Shown here piece by piece: positions 1 to 5,418 of a stretch of 5,418 nt of DNA. This DNA comes from Gammaproteobacteria bacterium (lineage in GTDB: Bacteria; Pseudomonadota; Gammaproteobacteria; Steroidobacterales; JABDKV01). A program made the translations under genes and the position numbers. The first letter of the stretch is position 1. Every line of letters starts with the position of its first letter. The notes under the pieces are model-generated. The model saw only the letters and a list, made by a program, of their open reading frames with translations, had not been told where the DNA came from and ran no database searches. The DNA lies in contig JAOTXR010000179.1 in the NCBI GenBank assembly GCA_029862285.1, positions 1 to 5,418 of the forward strand, written 5' to 3'.

Positions 1-934
1 GCATGCGGTCAGGCATGCATACCGCGATGTGCTTTTTCACGGACGTCATCCGGCATACCTGCTTTACCTGGAGATGGATCCGGGCCAGGTGGACGTCAAT
101 GCGCATCCCGCCAAATACGAAGTGCGTTTTCGCGATGGCCGCACGGTCCACGACTTTGTGATGCACACAGTGGAACAGGCGTTGGCGGCCACTCGGCCGC
201 GGGGCAGCAGTACAGCACCCACACAGGTTCCCGGTGTCTGGAGTGAGGCGTCCCCACGGCAGGGTGGCCTGGCTATTGCTGAACAGATTGAAAATTATCG
301 GCAACTACATCAGCCAGCCGCCGCGTCGGCCGCGGTAACCGCGGACGACGCACATCCCCTGGGTTCGGCGGTGGCCCAGATCCACGGGGTCTTTATCCTG
401 GCACAAACGACAGACGGTCTGATTATTGTCGACATGCATGCAGCGCATGAGCGGGTCGTGTATGAAAAACTGAAAAAGGCTGCTGATACGGGAAGGGTGG
501 AAACACAGGCGTTGCTCGTACCGCTATCGATACCTGTGTCCGAGGCCGAGGCCGAATTAGCGGCGGCCGATGCCGACACATTCTCGAAGCTCGGTCTGAT
601 TCTGGATCGCTCAGGGCCGGTAACATTAGTCGTGCGCGAGGTGCCGGCGTTACTGGCTGCCGCCGATGTGGAGCGGCTTGTGCGTGACGTGCTGGCAGAT
701 CTTGCGGAACATGGTCGTTCGGCGCGTTTGTCGGATCATCGCGATCACTTGCTGGCGACTTTGGCCTGTCATGGCTCGCTGCGGGCTAACCGTCATTTGA
801 CCATTCCGGAAATGAACGCGTTGCTGCGCGAGATGGAGCAGACGCCGCGCGCCGATCAATGCAATCATGGTCGACCCACCTGGACGAAACTGAGTCTGGT
901 TGAACTCGACCGGTTGTTCCTGCGCGGCCAATAA
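1..934 (+). CDS. mutL: DNA mismatch repair protein MutL, C-terminal part (5' end cut by window edge)
   Basis: MutL couples MutS mismatch recognition to strand incision and removal. The frame is open from base 2, and about 310 residues are visible. The N-terminal GHKL ATPase half lies outside the window. The fragment opens in the S5-like transducer domain (HAVRHAYRDV, then VDVNAHPAKYEVRF, close to the family VDVNVHPAKxEVRF). A low-complexity linker of roughly 50 residues follows, then the dimerisation/endonuclease domain from about base 370 (QIHGVFILAQ). That domain has DMHAAHERVVYE (431-466), which fits the endonuclease motif D-x-H-A-x2-E-x4-E. It also has a beta-clamp-type QALLVP (506-523), ACHGSLRA (764-787) and CNHGRP (860-877). 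These predict a nicking MutL, unlike the E. coli type. The GTG at 29 is an internal valine codon, not the start. miaA begins 6 bases after the stop. Identity is certain; nuclease activity is inferred from the motifs. Confidence 0.97.
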   Translation, partial: HAVRHAYRDVLFHGRHPAYLLYLEMDPGQVDVNAHPAKYEVRFRDGRTVHDFVMHTVEQALAATRPRGSSTAPTQVPGVWSEASPRQGGLAIAEQIENYRQLHQPAAASAAVTADDAHPLGSAVAQIHGVFILAQTTDGLIIVDMHAAHERVVYEKLKKAADTGRVETQALLVPLSIPVSEAEAELAAADADTFSKLGLILDRSGPVTLVVREVPALLAAADVERLVRDVLADLAEHGRSARLSDHRDHLLATLACHGSLRANRHLTIPEMNALLREMEQTPRADQCNHGRPTWTKLSLVELDRLFLRGQ

Positions 935-940
935 CGCGGC

Positions 941-1876
941 ATGTCGGCCGTTCTCTTTTTGATGGGTCCGACAGCAGCCGGCAAAACGGCAGCGGCGGTG
1001 GAGTTGGTCGAAGAGTTCCCATTCGAGATCGTCAGCGTCGATTCTGCGCTTGTCTATCGTGGTCTCGACATAGGCACGGCGAAGCCGGATCAGCACACGC
1101 TCACACGCGCACCACATCGATTGATCGACATAGTCGATCCCGCCGAAGCATATTCGGCGGGACAATTTATCCGTGATGCGCGGGCCGCTACAGCAGCAAT
1201 TCGTAGCGCACAGAAAGTACCGTTTCTTGTCGGTGGTACGCTGCTTTATTTTCGTGCCTACGCCACTGGACTGGCCGATTTGCCGCAGGCTTCACCACAG
1301 ATTCGCGCGCAAATCGAGGTCCAGGCCGCTGCAGAGGGCTGGCCGGCTCTGCACACAGTGTTGTCGGGTCTGGACGCGGCTACTGCGGCCCGAATTCACC
1401 CCAACGATTCCCAACGGATTCAGCGCGCCCTGGAGGTCTATAGGGTCACCGGCCGGCCCCTGAGTGAGCTGCAGCGAGATGCCCGGCCGGCGCCGTGTCA
1501 GGAGACGATTTATCGGGTGGCGTGGTGCCCGTCGCGGCGTATCATCTACGAGAACTGCAAAAAACGTCTCAACAGTATGATTGAAAAAGGGTTTTTATTG
1601 GAGTTGGAGCGCCTGTATTCTCGTGGAGACCTGACCCCCGGCCATCCTGCCATCCGCGCTGTCGGCTATCGTCAGTTTTGGGAATACCTGGAAGGCCGCT
1701 GTTCGCTGGAAGCGGCATCGCGCAATGCCCTGGTTGCCACCCGCCGGCTGGCCAAGCGGCAGCTGACCTGGCTGCGCGGTGAGCCAGGAGTGGTGTGGAT
1801 CGATCCGCAGCGGCCTGGCGCCCGGCAACGGTTGCGTAGAACGGCTCGGCGGGTGGTGCGGGCGGCTTTGGGCTAG
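941..1876 (+). CDS. miaA: tRNA dimethylallyltransferase MiaA
   Basis: Transfers the dimethylallyl group from DMAPP to N6 of adenosine 37 in tRNAs reading codons that begin with U, the first step toward ms2i6A. It is cytosolic. The protein has 311 residues, close to E. coli MiaA (316). Visible motifs are the P-loop GPTAAGKT (9-16), [18 protein letters not shown] (about 32-49), which includes the conserved Asp34, [11 protein letters not shown] (about 96-106), the tRNA-contacting [15 protein letters not shown] (153-167), and [13 protein letters not shown] with [11 protein letters not shown] near the C-terminus. The ATG at 941 places the P-loop at the usual distance from the N-terminus, so this start is preferred over the ATG at 962, which would remove the first strand. 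No convincing Shine-Dalgarno precedes it. With only 6 bases after the mutL stop, translational coupling to mutL is likely. The C-terminal tail is Arg-rich. No defect was seen. Confidence 0.98.
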   Translation: MSAVLFLMGPTAAGKTAAAVELVEEFPFEIVSVDSALVYRGLDIGTAKPDQHTLTRAPHRLIDIVDPAEAYSAGQFIRDARAATAAIRSAQKVPFLVGGTLLYFRAYATGLADLPQASPQIRAQIEVQAAAEGWPALHTVLSGLDAATAARIHPNDSQRIQRALEVYRVTGRPLSELQRDARPAPCQETIYRVAWCPSRRIIYENCKKRLNSMIEKGFLLELERLYSRGDLTPGHPAIRAVGYRQFWEYLEGRCSLEAASRNALVATRRLAKRQLTWLRGEPGVVWIDPQRPGARQRLRRTARRVVRAALG

Positions 1877-1886
1877 TAATATCAGC

Positions 1887-1919
1887 CCGTTGTTGTCGCT
1901 CCGCAACGGCGGGCGGAGC
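1887..1919 (+). other. Two interlocking inverted repeats (alternative hairpins or H-type pseudoknot) in hfq leader
   Basis: CCGTTG (1887-1892) is complementary to CAACGG (1904-1909). GCTCCGC (1898-1904) is complementary to GCGGAGC (1913-1919). The left arm of the second stem lies inside the loop of the first and the arms alternate, so the two stems either exclude each other or form an H-type pseudoknot of two roughly 6-bp stems, with connecting loops of 5 and 4 bases. The 7-bp GC-rich stem with its 8-base loop is the stronger single hairpin. No U-run follows on either strand, which argues against an intrinsic terminator. The complementarity is seen directly; folding and function are not established, and chance is possible in GC-rich DNA. 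Confidence 0.35.
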
Positions 1920-1973
1920 CGCGCTGGATGCTCGGTGTGCCTGCCAGAAACGGAAAAAAACGAACATGCTAAT

Positions 1974-1979
1974 AAGGAG
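1974..1979 (+). promoter_or_regulatory. Shine-Dalgarno of hfq
   Basis: AAGGAG sits 6 bases before the ATG at 1986. It is among the strongest ribosome binding sites in the window and fixes the hfq start. The same frame is open upstream, back to before the end of miaA, so an automatic caller could extend the gene too far. Confidence 0.85.
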
Positions 1980-1985
1980 ACCCAG

Positions 1986-2255
1986 ATGGCGAGAGGGCAG
2001 ACCTTGCAGGATCCATTTCTAAATACGCTAAGGAAGGAAAAGGTGCCGGTGTCGATCTACCTGGTCAACGGCATTAAGCTTCAGGGGCAAATCGATTCAT
2101 TCGACCAGTTCGTGGTGTTGTTGCGAAATAGTGTGAGTCAGATGGTCTACAAACACGCGATCTCGACGGTTGTTCCCGCACGCAACGTCCGGTTACCCAT
2201 GCCGGAAGGGGAAGGCGGTGCAGAGGAAGCCGACGACGATGGCGATGGCGAGTAG
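1986..2255 (+). CDS. hfq: RNA chaperone Hfq
   Basis: Homohexameric Sm-like protein that pairs small regulatory RNAs with mRNAs. The protein has 89 residues, between the short Pseudomonas form and the 102-residue E. coli form. The start [13 protein letters not shown] matches the family N-terminus and follows a strong Shine-Dalgarno. The frame is open further upstream, but that sequence is not Hfq-like. Proximal-face U-binding residues are present: Q8, F42 and Y55-K56-H57. Distal-face A-binding elements include Y25, G29, I30, K31 and Q33 ([12 protein letters not shown]). The rim patch reads R16-K17-E18-K19, where E. coli has RRER, so charge is kept. After the core (to about residue 68) comes a short Gly/Glu/Asp-rich tail (residues 74-89) with a strongly acidic tip. 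In E. coli the acidic C-terminal tip competes with RNA at the rim; a similar role here is inferred. hflX follows after 17 bases. Confidence 0.99.
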   Translation: MARGQTLQDPFLNTLRKEKVPVSIYLVNGIKLQGQIDSFDQFVVLLRNSVSQMVYKHAISTVVPARNVRLPMPEGEGGAEEADDDGDGE

Positions 2256-2258
2256 ACC

Positions 2259-2263
2259 GGGAG
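2259..2263 (+). promoter_or_regulatory. Shine-Dalgarno of hflX (supports TTG start)
   Basis: GGGAG lies 9 bases before the TTG at 2273, within the 17-base hfq-hflX gap. With the conserved N-terminal protein sequence, it supports the non-ATG start. Confidence 0.6.
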
Positions 2264-2272
2264 TCGCACAAT

Positions 2273-3598
2273 TTGTTTGAACGGCCTCGCGCCGGTGAGC
2301 GCGCGCTACTCGTCAACACCAGTCTTGGCGCGCCGGTACCGCGCGATCAGGTAGCAGAACTACGGGAGCTGGCAGTCTCCGCTGGGGCACAGCCGGTTGG
2401 GCAGATCAATGCCGTGCGAGATAAACCGGATCCCAAGTTCTTTATCGGTAGCGGCAAGGCCTCGGAAATCCGCGACGCAATTGTTGCCGGCGCGGCTCAG
2501 TTGGTCATATTTGATCGCGATCTGTCTCCCAGCCAGGAGAGGAATCTGGAGCGCCTGTTTGCCTGCCGTGTGCTCGACCGGACCGGGCTGATTCTGGATA
2601 TTTTTGCCCAACGGGCGCAGAGCTTTGAAGGCAAGCTGCAAGTCGAGCTGGCGCAGCTGCGCCATTTGTCCACTCGATTGGTCCGCGGCTGGACCCATCT
2701 GGAACGCCAGAAAGGCGGTATCGGTCTGCGGGGCCCTGGCGAGACGCAGCTGGAAACCGATCGTCGTCTAATTGGTCAGCGGATCCGCACCTTGCATGCC
2801 GGGTTGGGTAAGATCGCGGTGCAACGCAACCAGCAGCGGCACAGCCGCGCCGGGATGCCCACCGTTTCGCTTGTCGGCTATACCAATGCCGGCAAATCGA
2901 CTTTGTTTAACCGCCTGACCAACGAAGACGCTTACGTTGCGGACAAGCTGTTTGCAACGCTCGATACTACTTTACGCAAACTGGCGCTCCCCCGGGGACC
3001 GGACGCCGTAATTGCTGACACGGTAGGATTTGTGCGTGATTTGCCGCACGAACTTATTGCAGCCTTCCGTGCCACCTTGCAGGAGACTCGCGAGGCTACT
3101 TTGTTGCTGCATGTAGCGGATGCCAGCGACGAAAATCGTGGTGAGCGGATTGCGCAGGTGCAACAGACGTTGCAGGCAATCGACGCCGGCGACGCTCCAC
3201 AGATCATGGTTTACAACAAGTGCGACCTGATCAACGAGTCCGCACGCGTAGATCGCGATGCGGCTGGGAATGTTCGGCGGGTATGGTTATCGGCGCTGAC
3301 AGGCGCGGGAGTGGAACTTCTGCTCGAAGTCGTGGCCGAAGTGTTGTCGGCCGGTAAGCTTCATTTATTGCTGCGGATTCCACCGGATGCCGGTCGATTG
3401 CGCGCCCGGCTGTTTAACGAGGGCGTGGTGCGCAATGAAGTGTCACTCGATGACGGCATACAGGAGGTGGAGGTCGTCATAGCCGAGGGACGTTTGCGTC
3501 AGCTGTGCCAAAACGCGAATATTGATGCGGATGAATTGTTGGCATCATCTTGTGCCGCGCCTGACTGGTCACTACAATCCGGCGCTGCGGCGGGTTGA
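2273..3598 (+). CDS. hflX: Ribosome-associated GTPase HflX
   Basis: OBG-HflX family GTPase that binds the 50S subunit and, in E. coli, splits stalled or heat-damaged 70S ribosomes. It is cytosolic. The protein has 441 residues; the E. coli protein is about 426. The N-terminal HflX domain is clear (FIGSGKASEI, FDRDLSPSQERNLER, DRTGLILDIFAQRA), followed by the coiled-coil-flanked GIGLRGPGETQLETDRR. The G domain has G1 GYTNAGKST (202-210), G2 region FATLDTT (227-233), G3 DTVGF (249-253), G4 NKCD (315-318) and G5 SALTGAG (340-346). All GTPase motifs are intact. The start is TTG: MFERPRAGERALLV aligns from its first residue with E. coli HflX (MFDRYDAGEQAVLV), and an SD sits 9 bases upstream. The last 30 or so residues are less family-like. 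Despite the historical name, HflX is functionally separate from HflKC. hflK follows after 21 bases. Confidence 0.98.
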   Translation: MFERPRAGERALLVNTSLGAPVPRDQVAELRELAVSAGAQPVGQINAVRDKPDPKFFIGSGKASEIRDAIVAGAAQLVIFDRDLSPSQERNLERLFACRVLDRTGLILDIFAQRAQSFEGKLQVELAQLRHLSTRLVRGWTHLERQKGGIGLRGPGETQLETDRRLIGQRIRTLHAGLGKIAVQRNQQRHSRAGMPTVSLVGYTNAGKSTLFNRLTNEDAYVADKLFATLDTTLRKLALPRGPDAVIADTVGFVRDLPHELIAAFRATLQETREATLLLHVADASDENRGERIAQVQQTLQAIDAGDAPQIMVYNKCDLINESARVDRDAAGNVRRVWLSALTGAGVELLLEVVAEVLSAGKLHLLLRIPPDAGRLRARLFNEGVVRNEVSLDDGIQEVEVVIAEGRLRQLCQNANIDADELLASSCAAPDWSLQSGAAAG

Positions 3599-3619
3599 GA
3601 TTAATCATCGGAACTAAAT

Positions 3620-4738
3620 ATGGCCTGGAACGAACCTGGTAAAGGACGCGATCCGTGGGGTGGCAACGGCCAGCAGGGCCCGCCCGATCTCGATGAACTG
3701 GTCCGAAATATGCAGAAGCGCCTGCGGGCGATATTCGGCGGCGGTGGCGGTGGCGGCGGTCCGGCAGCCAGTGGGCTGACCCTGTTGTTGTACGTGTTGG
3801 CACTACTCGCCGGTGCGCTATGGCTCAGCGCTTATCGGATCAATGCTCCCGAACAGGGAATCGTACTGCGGCTGGGCGCCTACAACCGGACATCGCCTCC
3901 CGGACTGCATTTTCGAATTCCGCTGGTAGAGACAGTCGATAAGGTCAATATCGCCCAGATCGATAATTACGACTATCGCAATCAGATGCTCACGAGTGAT
4001 GAAAACATCGTATTCATCGAAGGCAACGTGCAGTTTCGTCGTGCCAAGCCACGGGTCTATTTGTTCGGTATCAGAGATCCCGAGCTGACGATCGAAGAGG
4101 TCGCCGAGAGCGCAATTCGTGAAGTCGTGGGCAAGAACGATGCCGAGTATATTCTCAGTGAGGGCCGACCGAAGATTGCTGACGATGCCCAGAAGTTGAT
4201 GCAGGAAACATTGGACCTGTACCAGACGGGCATTATCGTCACCCAGTTCAACCTGGTTCGGGCACAGCCACCACCGGAGGTCCAGGCGGCCGTCGATGAC
4301 GCAACCAAGGCGCGTGAAGACAAGGACCGATTCAAGCTGGCAGCCGAAGCCTACGCCAACGACGTGATTCCGCGCGCCCGCGGTGCGGCGGCGAGACAAA
4401 TTCAAGAGGCTGAGGCGTACCGCGAGCGGGTAATTGCTGATGCCGAAGGTGAGGCGGCGCGTTTTCAGGCGTTGCTTGCCGAATATGAAAAGGCGCCGGA
4501 GGTGACCCGGCAACGACTCTACCTGGAAGCCATCGAAGATGTCTACGGAGCCAACAGCAAAGTTGTCATCGATACAGATGGTGGCGGCAATCTGCTGTAC
4601 CTTCCCATGGACAAGCTGATCGAGCGGCAGCGCGAGGCATCATCAGTCAACGAACCGCTGGATCGGGGAGGTTCTTCGGCGCGCGCGACAAATCAGGATA
4701 CCGTGCGCGAAAATCCGCGCCCGAGGAGTCAGCGATGA
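3620..4738 (+). CDS. hflK: FtsH protease modulator HflK (SPFH/band 7 membrane protein)
   Basis: Inner-membrane SPFH protein that assembles with HflC into a large periplasmic cage around FtsH hexamers and modulates degradation of membrane substrates. The protein has 372 residues, shorter than E. coli HflK (about 419) because both tails are reduced. The family N-terminus MAWNEPG and DPWG is present, then PPDLDELVRNMQKRL, an 8-Gly run (40-47), one transmembrane helix (about 53-71, topology N-in), the SPFH domain (about 72-240, with MLTSDENIV and EGNVQFR), a long Ala/Glu-rich helical region (about 225-300, EAEAYRERVIADAEGEAARF) and the conserved GGNLLYLPMDKLI (322-334). The C-terminal tail from about 338 is polar and probably disordered. 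The start is fixed by the conserved N-terminus; the upstream site is weak (GGA, 3610-3612). The stop overlaps the hflC start by 4 bases, fitting equimolar complex partners. Confidence 0.98.
   Translation: MAWNEPGKGRDPWGGNGQQGPPDLDELVRNMQKRLRAIFGGGGGGGGPAASGLTLLLYVLALLAGALWLSAYRINAPEQGIVLRLGAYNRTSPPGLHFRIPLVETVDKVNIAQIDNYDYRNQMLTSDENIVFIEGNVQFRRAKPRVYLFGIRDPELTIEEVAESAIREVVGKNDAEYILSEGRPKIADDAQKLMQETLDLYQTGIIVTQFNLVRAQPPPEVQAAVDDATKAREDKDRFKLAAEAYANDVIPRARGAAARQIQEAEAYRERVIADAEGEAARFQALLAEYEKAPEVTRQRLYLEAIEDVYGANSKVVIDTDGGGNLLYLPMDKLIERQREASSVNEPLDRGGSSARATNQDTVRENPRPRSQR
3737..3760 (+). repeat. Eight-codon glycine (GGY) tract inside hflK
   Basis: Eight consecutive GGC/GGT codons encode Gly40-Gly47, just before the transmembrane helix. 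E. coli HflK also has a Gly-rich cytoplasmic linker at this place, so the composition is family-typical. The imperfect triplet repeat could vary in length between strains, but this single sequence cannot show that. Confidence 0.8.
4723..4728 (+). promoter_or_regulatory. Shine-Dalgarno of hflC, inside the hflK coding end
   Basis: GAGGAG lies 6 bases before the hflC ATG at 4735, within the last codons of hflK. The strong site plus the ATGA overlap supports both the chosen start and coupled translation of hflK and hflC. Confidence 0.8.
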
Positions 4739-5418
4739 GAATTTTGTTAGCCGCCCTGGTAATTGGTGTCGTTGCCATCTGGCAATGCGTTTTTGTAGTC
4801 GACGAGCGCGAGCTGGCACTGCGGTTCAAATTTGGCGAGATCGTGCAGGGTGACTATGTGCCTGGCTACTACTTCAAGTGGCCGTCACCGATCAATAATG
4901 TTTTAAAATTTCCAGATCGGATTCTCACGGCCGATAATCGTCCTGAGCGGTTTTTGACCGGCGAGACCAAGTTTGTACTCGTGGATTTCTTCATCAAATG
5001 GAAGATTGTCGATACGTCGCTTTATTATCGGTCGTTCGGCGGTGTTGACGCATCGGCAGAGGCTCGGCTCGTTGAGATCGTAACCGACGGTATGAAAGAC
5101 GAGTTTGCCTACAGAACGATTCCCGAGGTGGTGTCGGCGGAACGCTCCGAGCTGATGGATAACATGGTAATCGCTTCGCGCGGGGTGGCGCAGCAGCTGG
5201 GCGTGGACATTGTCGACGTTCGGGTCAAGCGTATTGATCTGCCCGATGAAGTATCCGGTTCGGTTTACGATCGCATGCGTCAGGAACGTGGCCGAACCGC
5301 AAAAAAACTGCGGGCCGAAGGTGAAGAGACTTCGGAGCGAATCCAGGCGGCGGCGGAGCGGGAACGGACTGTTATTCTGGCCGAATCATACCGCGACGCA
5401 GAGGTTATTCGTGGCGAA
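4735..5418 (+). CDS. hflC: FtsH protease modulator HflC (SPFH/band 7), 3' end cut by window edge
   Basis: Partner of HflK in the inner-membrane HflKC complex around FtsH. The frame is open from the ATG at 4735 to the window end, giving 228 residues of a family usually about 290-335 long, so roughly the last third is missing. An N-terminal membrane helix (about 2-21, ILLAALVIGVVAIW) is followed by the SPFH domain: VVDERELALRFKFGEIV, PGYYFKWPSPINNVLKFPDR, ETKFVLVDFFIKWKI and QLGVDIVDVRVKRIDLP. It continues into the family's charged helical region (VYDRMRQERGRTAKKLRAEG, then AESYRDAEVIRGE), which lines up with E. coli HflC. The start overlaps the hflK stop as ATGA, with GAGGAG 6 bases upstream. 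No frameshift or in-frame stop was seen. Distinguished from HflK by the very short cytoplasmic N-terminus and by position. Confidence 0.97.
   Translation, partial: MRILLAALVIGVVAIWQCVFVVDERELALRFKFGEIVQGDYVPGYYFKWPSPINNVLKFPDRILTADNRPERFLTGETKFVLVDFFIKWKIVDTSLYYRSFGGVDASAEARLVEIVTDGMKDEFAYRTIPEVVSAERSELMDNMVIASRGVAQQLGVDIVDVRVKRIDLPDEVSGSVYDRMRQERGRTAKKLRAEGEETSERIQAAAERERTVILAESYRDAEVIRGE

Larger units (their letters stand above)
1877..1985 (+). promoter_or_regulatory. miaA-hfq intergenic region / hfq 5' leader
   Basis: This 109-base gap is the only substantial non-coding stretch in the window. From left to right it holds two interlocking inverted repeats (1887-1919), an A-rich segment (1946-1965) and a strong hfq ribosome binding site (1974-1979). 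In E. coli several hfq promoters lie in and near the end of miaA, so a promoter here or just upstream is plausible. However, no -35/-10 pair with good spacing was found; TAATAT at 1877-1882 lacks a recognisable -35 partner. No T-run follows the hairpin, so it does not look like an intrinsic terminator. The regulatory role is inferred from position and from hfq biology, not shown directly. Confidence 0.4.

Noticed and set aside
1..18. Two GCATGC palindromes (1-6 and 13-18) near the left edge
   Set aside because: They fall within conserved MutL codons (HAVRHA) and no further copies form a pattern nearby, so they look coincidental.
650..1165. 171-codon - strand open frame across the mutL-miaA junction
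   Set aside because: Both + strand genes are unambiguous here. The antisense translation is rich in Arg, Gln and Cys without recognisable domains, and no ribosome binding site or promoter supports it.
1877..1882. TAATAT as a sigma70 -10 box for hfq
   Set aside because: Only four of six consensus positions match, and no -35 element lies at suitable spacing upstream.
1898..1919. GC-rich hairpin after miaA as an intrinsic terminator
   Set aside because: No T-run follows the stem on either strand, and hfq follows in the same direction.
1779..1985. Upstream in-frame extension of hfq beginning inside miaA
   Set aside because: The extra residues are not Hfq-like and overlap miaA in another frame. 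The conserved Hfq N-terminus starts at 1986 with an ideal Shine-Dalgarno.
3818..4513. Long open frame of 231 codons on the - strand, antisense to hflK
   Set aside because: It lies wholly inside a well-conserved hflK frame, its translation resembles no family I recognise, and it is explained by codon bias of the + strand gene in GC-rich DNA.
4813..4829. TGGCAC followed by TTCA, resembling a sigma54 -24/-12 promoter
   Set aside because: The essential GC of the -12 element is missing and the site lies inside hflC.

Overview
The window is ordinary core chromosome from a gammaproteobacterium. It carries six genes on the + strand in the order mutL (3' part), miaA, hfq, hflX, hflK, hflC (5' part). 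This is the same order as the conserved amiB-mutL-miaA-hfq-hflX-hflK-hflC cluster of Escherichia coli and relatives. All six were recognised from protein sequence: MutL C-terminal motifs, the MiaA P-loop and DSALVY motif, a near-canonical Hfq Sm core, the HflX G1-G5 motifs, and the SPFH proteins HflK and HflC.

The MutL fragment has the metal-binding endonuclease motif D-M-H-A-x2-E-x4-E, which the MutL of Dam/MutH organisms such as E. coli and Vibrio lacks. This suggests a gammaproteobacterium outside the Dam/MutH clade (Pseudomonas-like or a deeper branch) with methyl-independent mismatch repair. The species cannot be named from this sequence.

Layout: mutL ends at 934 and miaA starts 6 bases later with no clear Shine-Dalgarno (SD). 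A 109-base gap (1877-1985) precedes hfq. It is the only intergenic space of any size and holds two interlocking inverted repeats, an A-rich stretch and a strong SD. hflX follows hfq after 17 bases and uses a TTG start. hflK follows after 21 bases. hflC overlaps hflK by 4 bases (ATGA) and runs off the right edge. No intrinsic terminator was seen between any genes, so readthrough along the whole set is likely, with possible internal promoters for hfq that could not be placed with confidence.

Roles: MutL acts in DNA mismatch repair. MiaA prenylates A37 of tRNAs reading UNN codons. Hfq is the sRNA chaperone. HflX is a ribosome-associated GTPase that splits stalled ribosomes. HflK and HflC form the inner-membrane SPFH complex that surrounds and modulates the FtsH protease. 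No mobile element, CRISPR array, tRNA or rRNA was seen. No previously undescribed system was found. The observations most worth a second look are the hfq leader structure and the endonuclease-type MutL.
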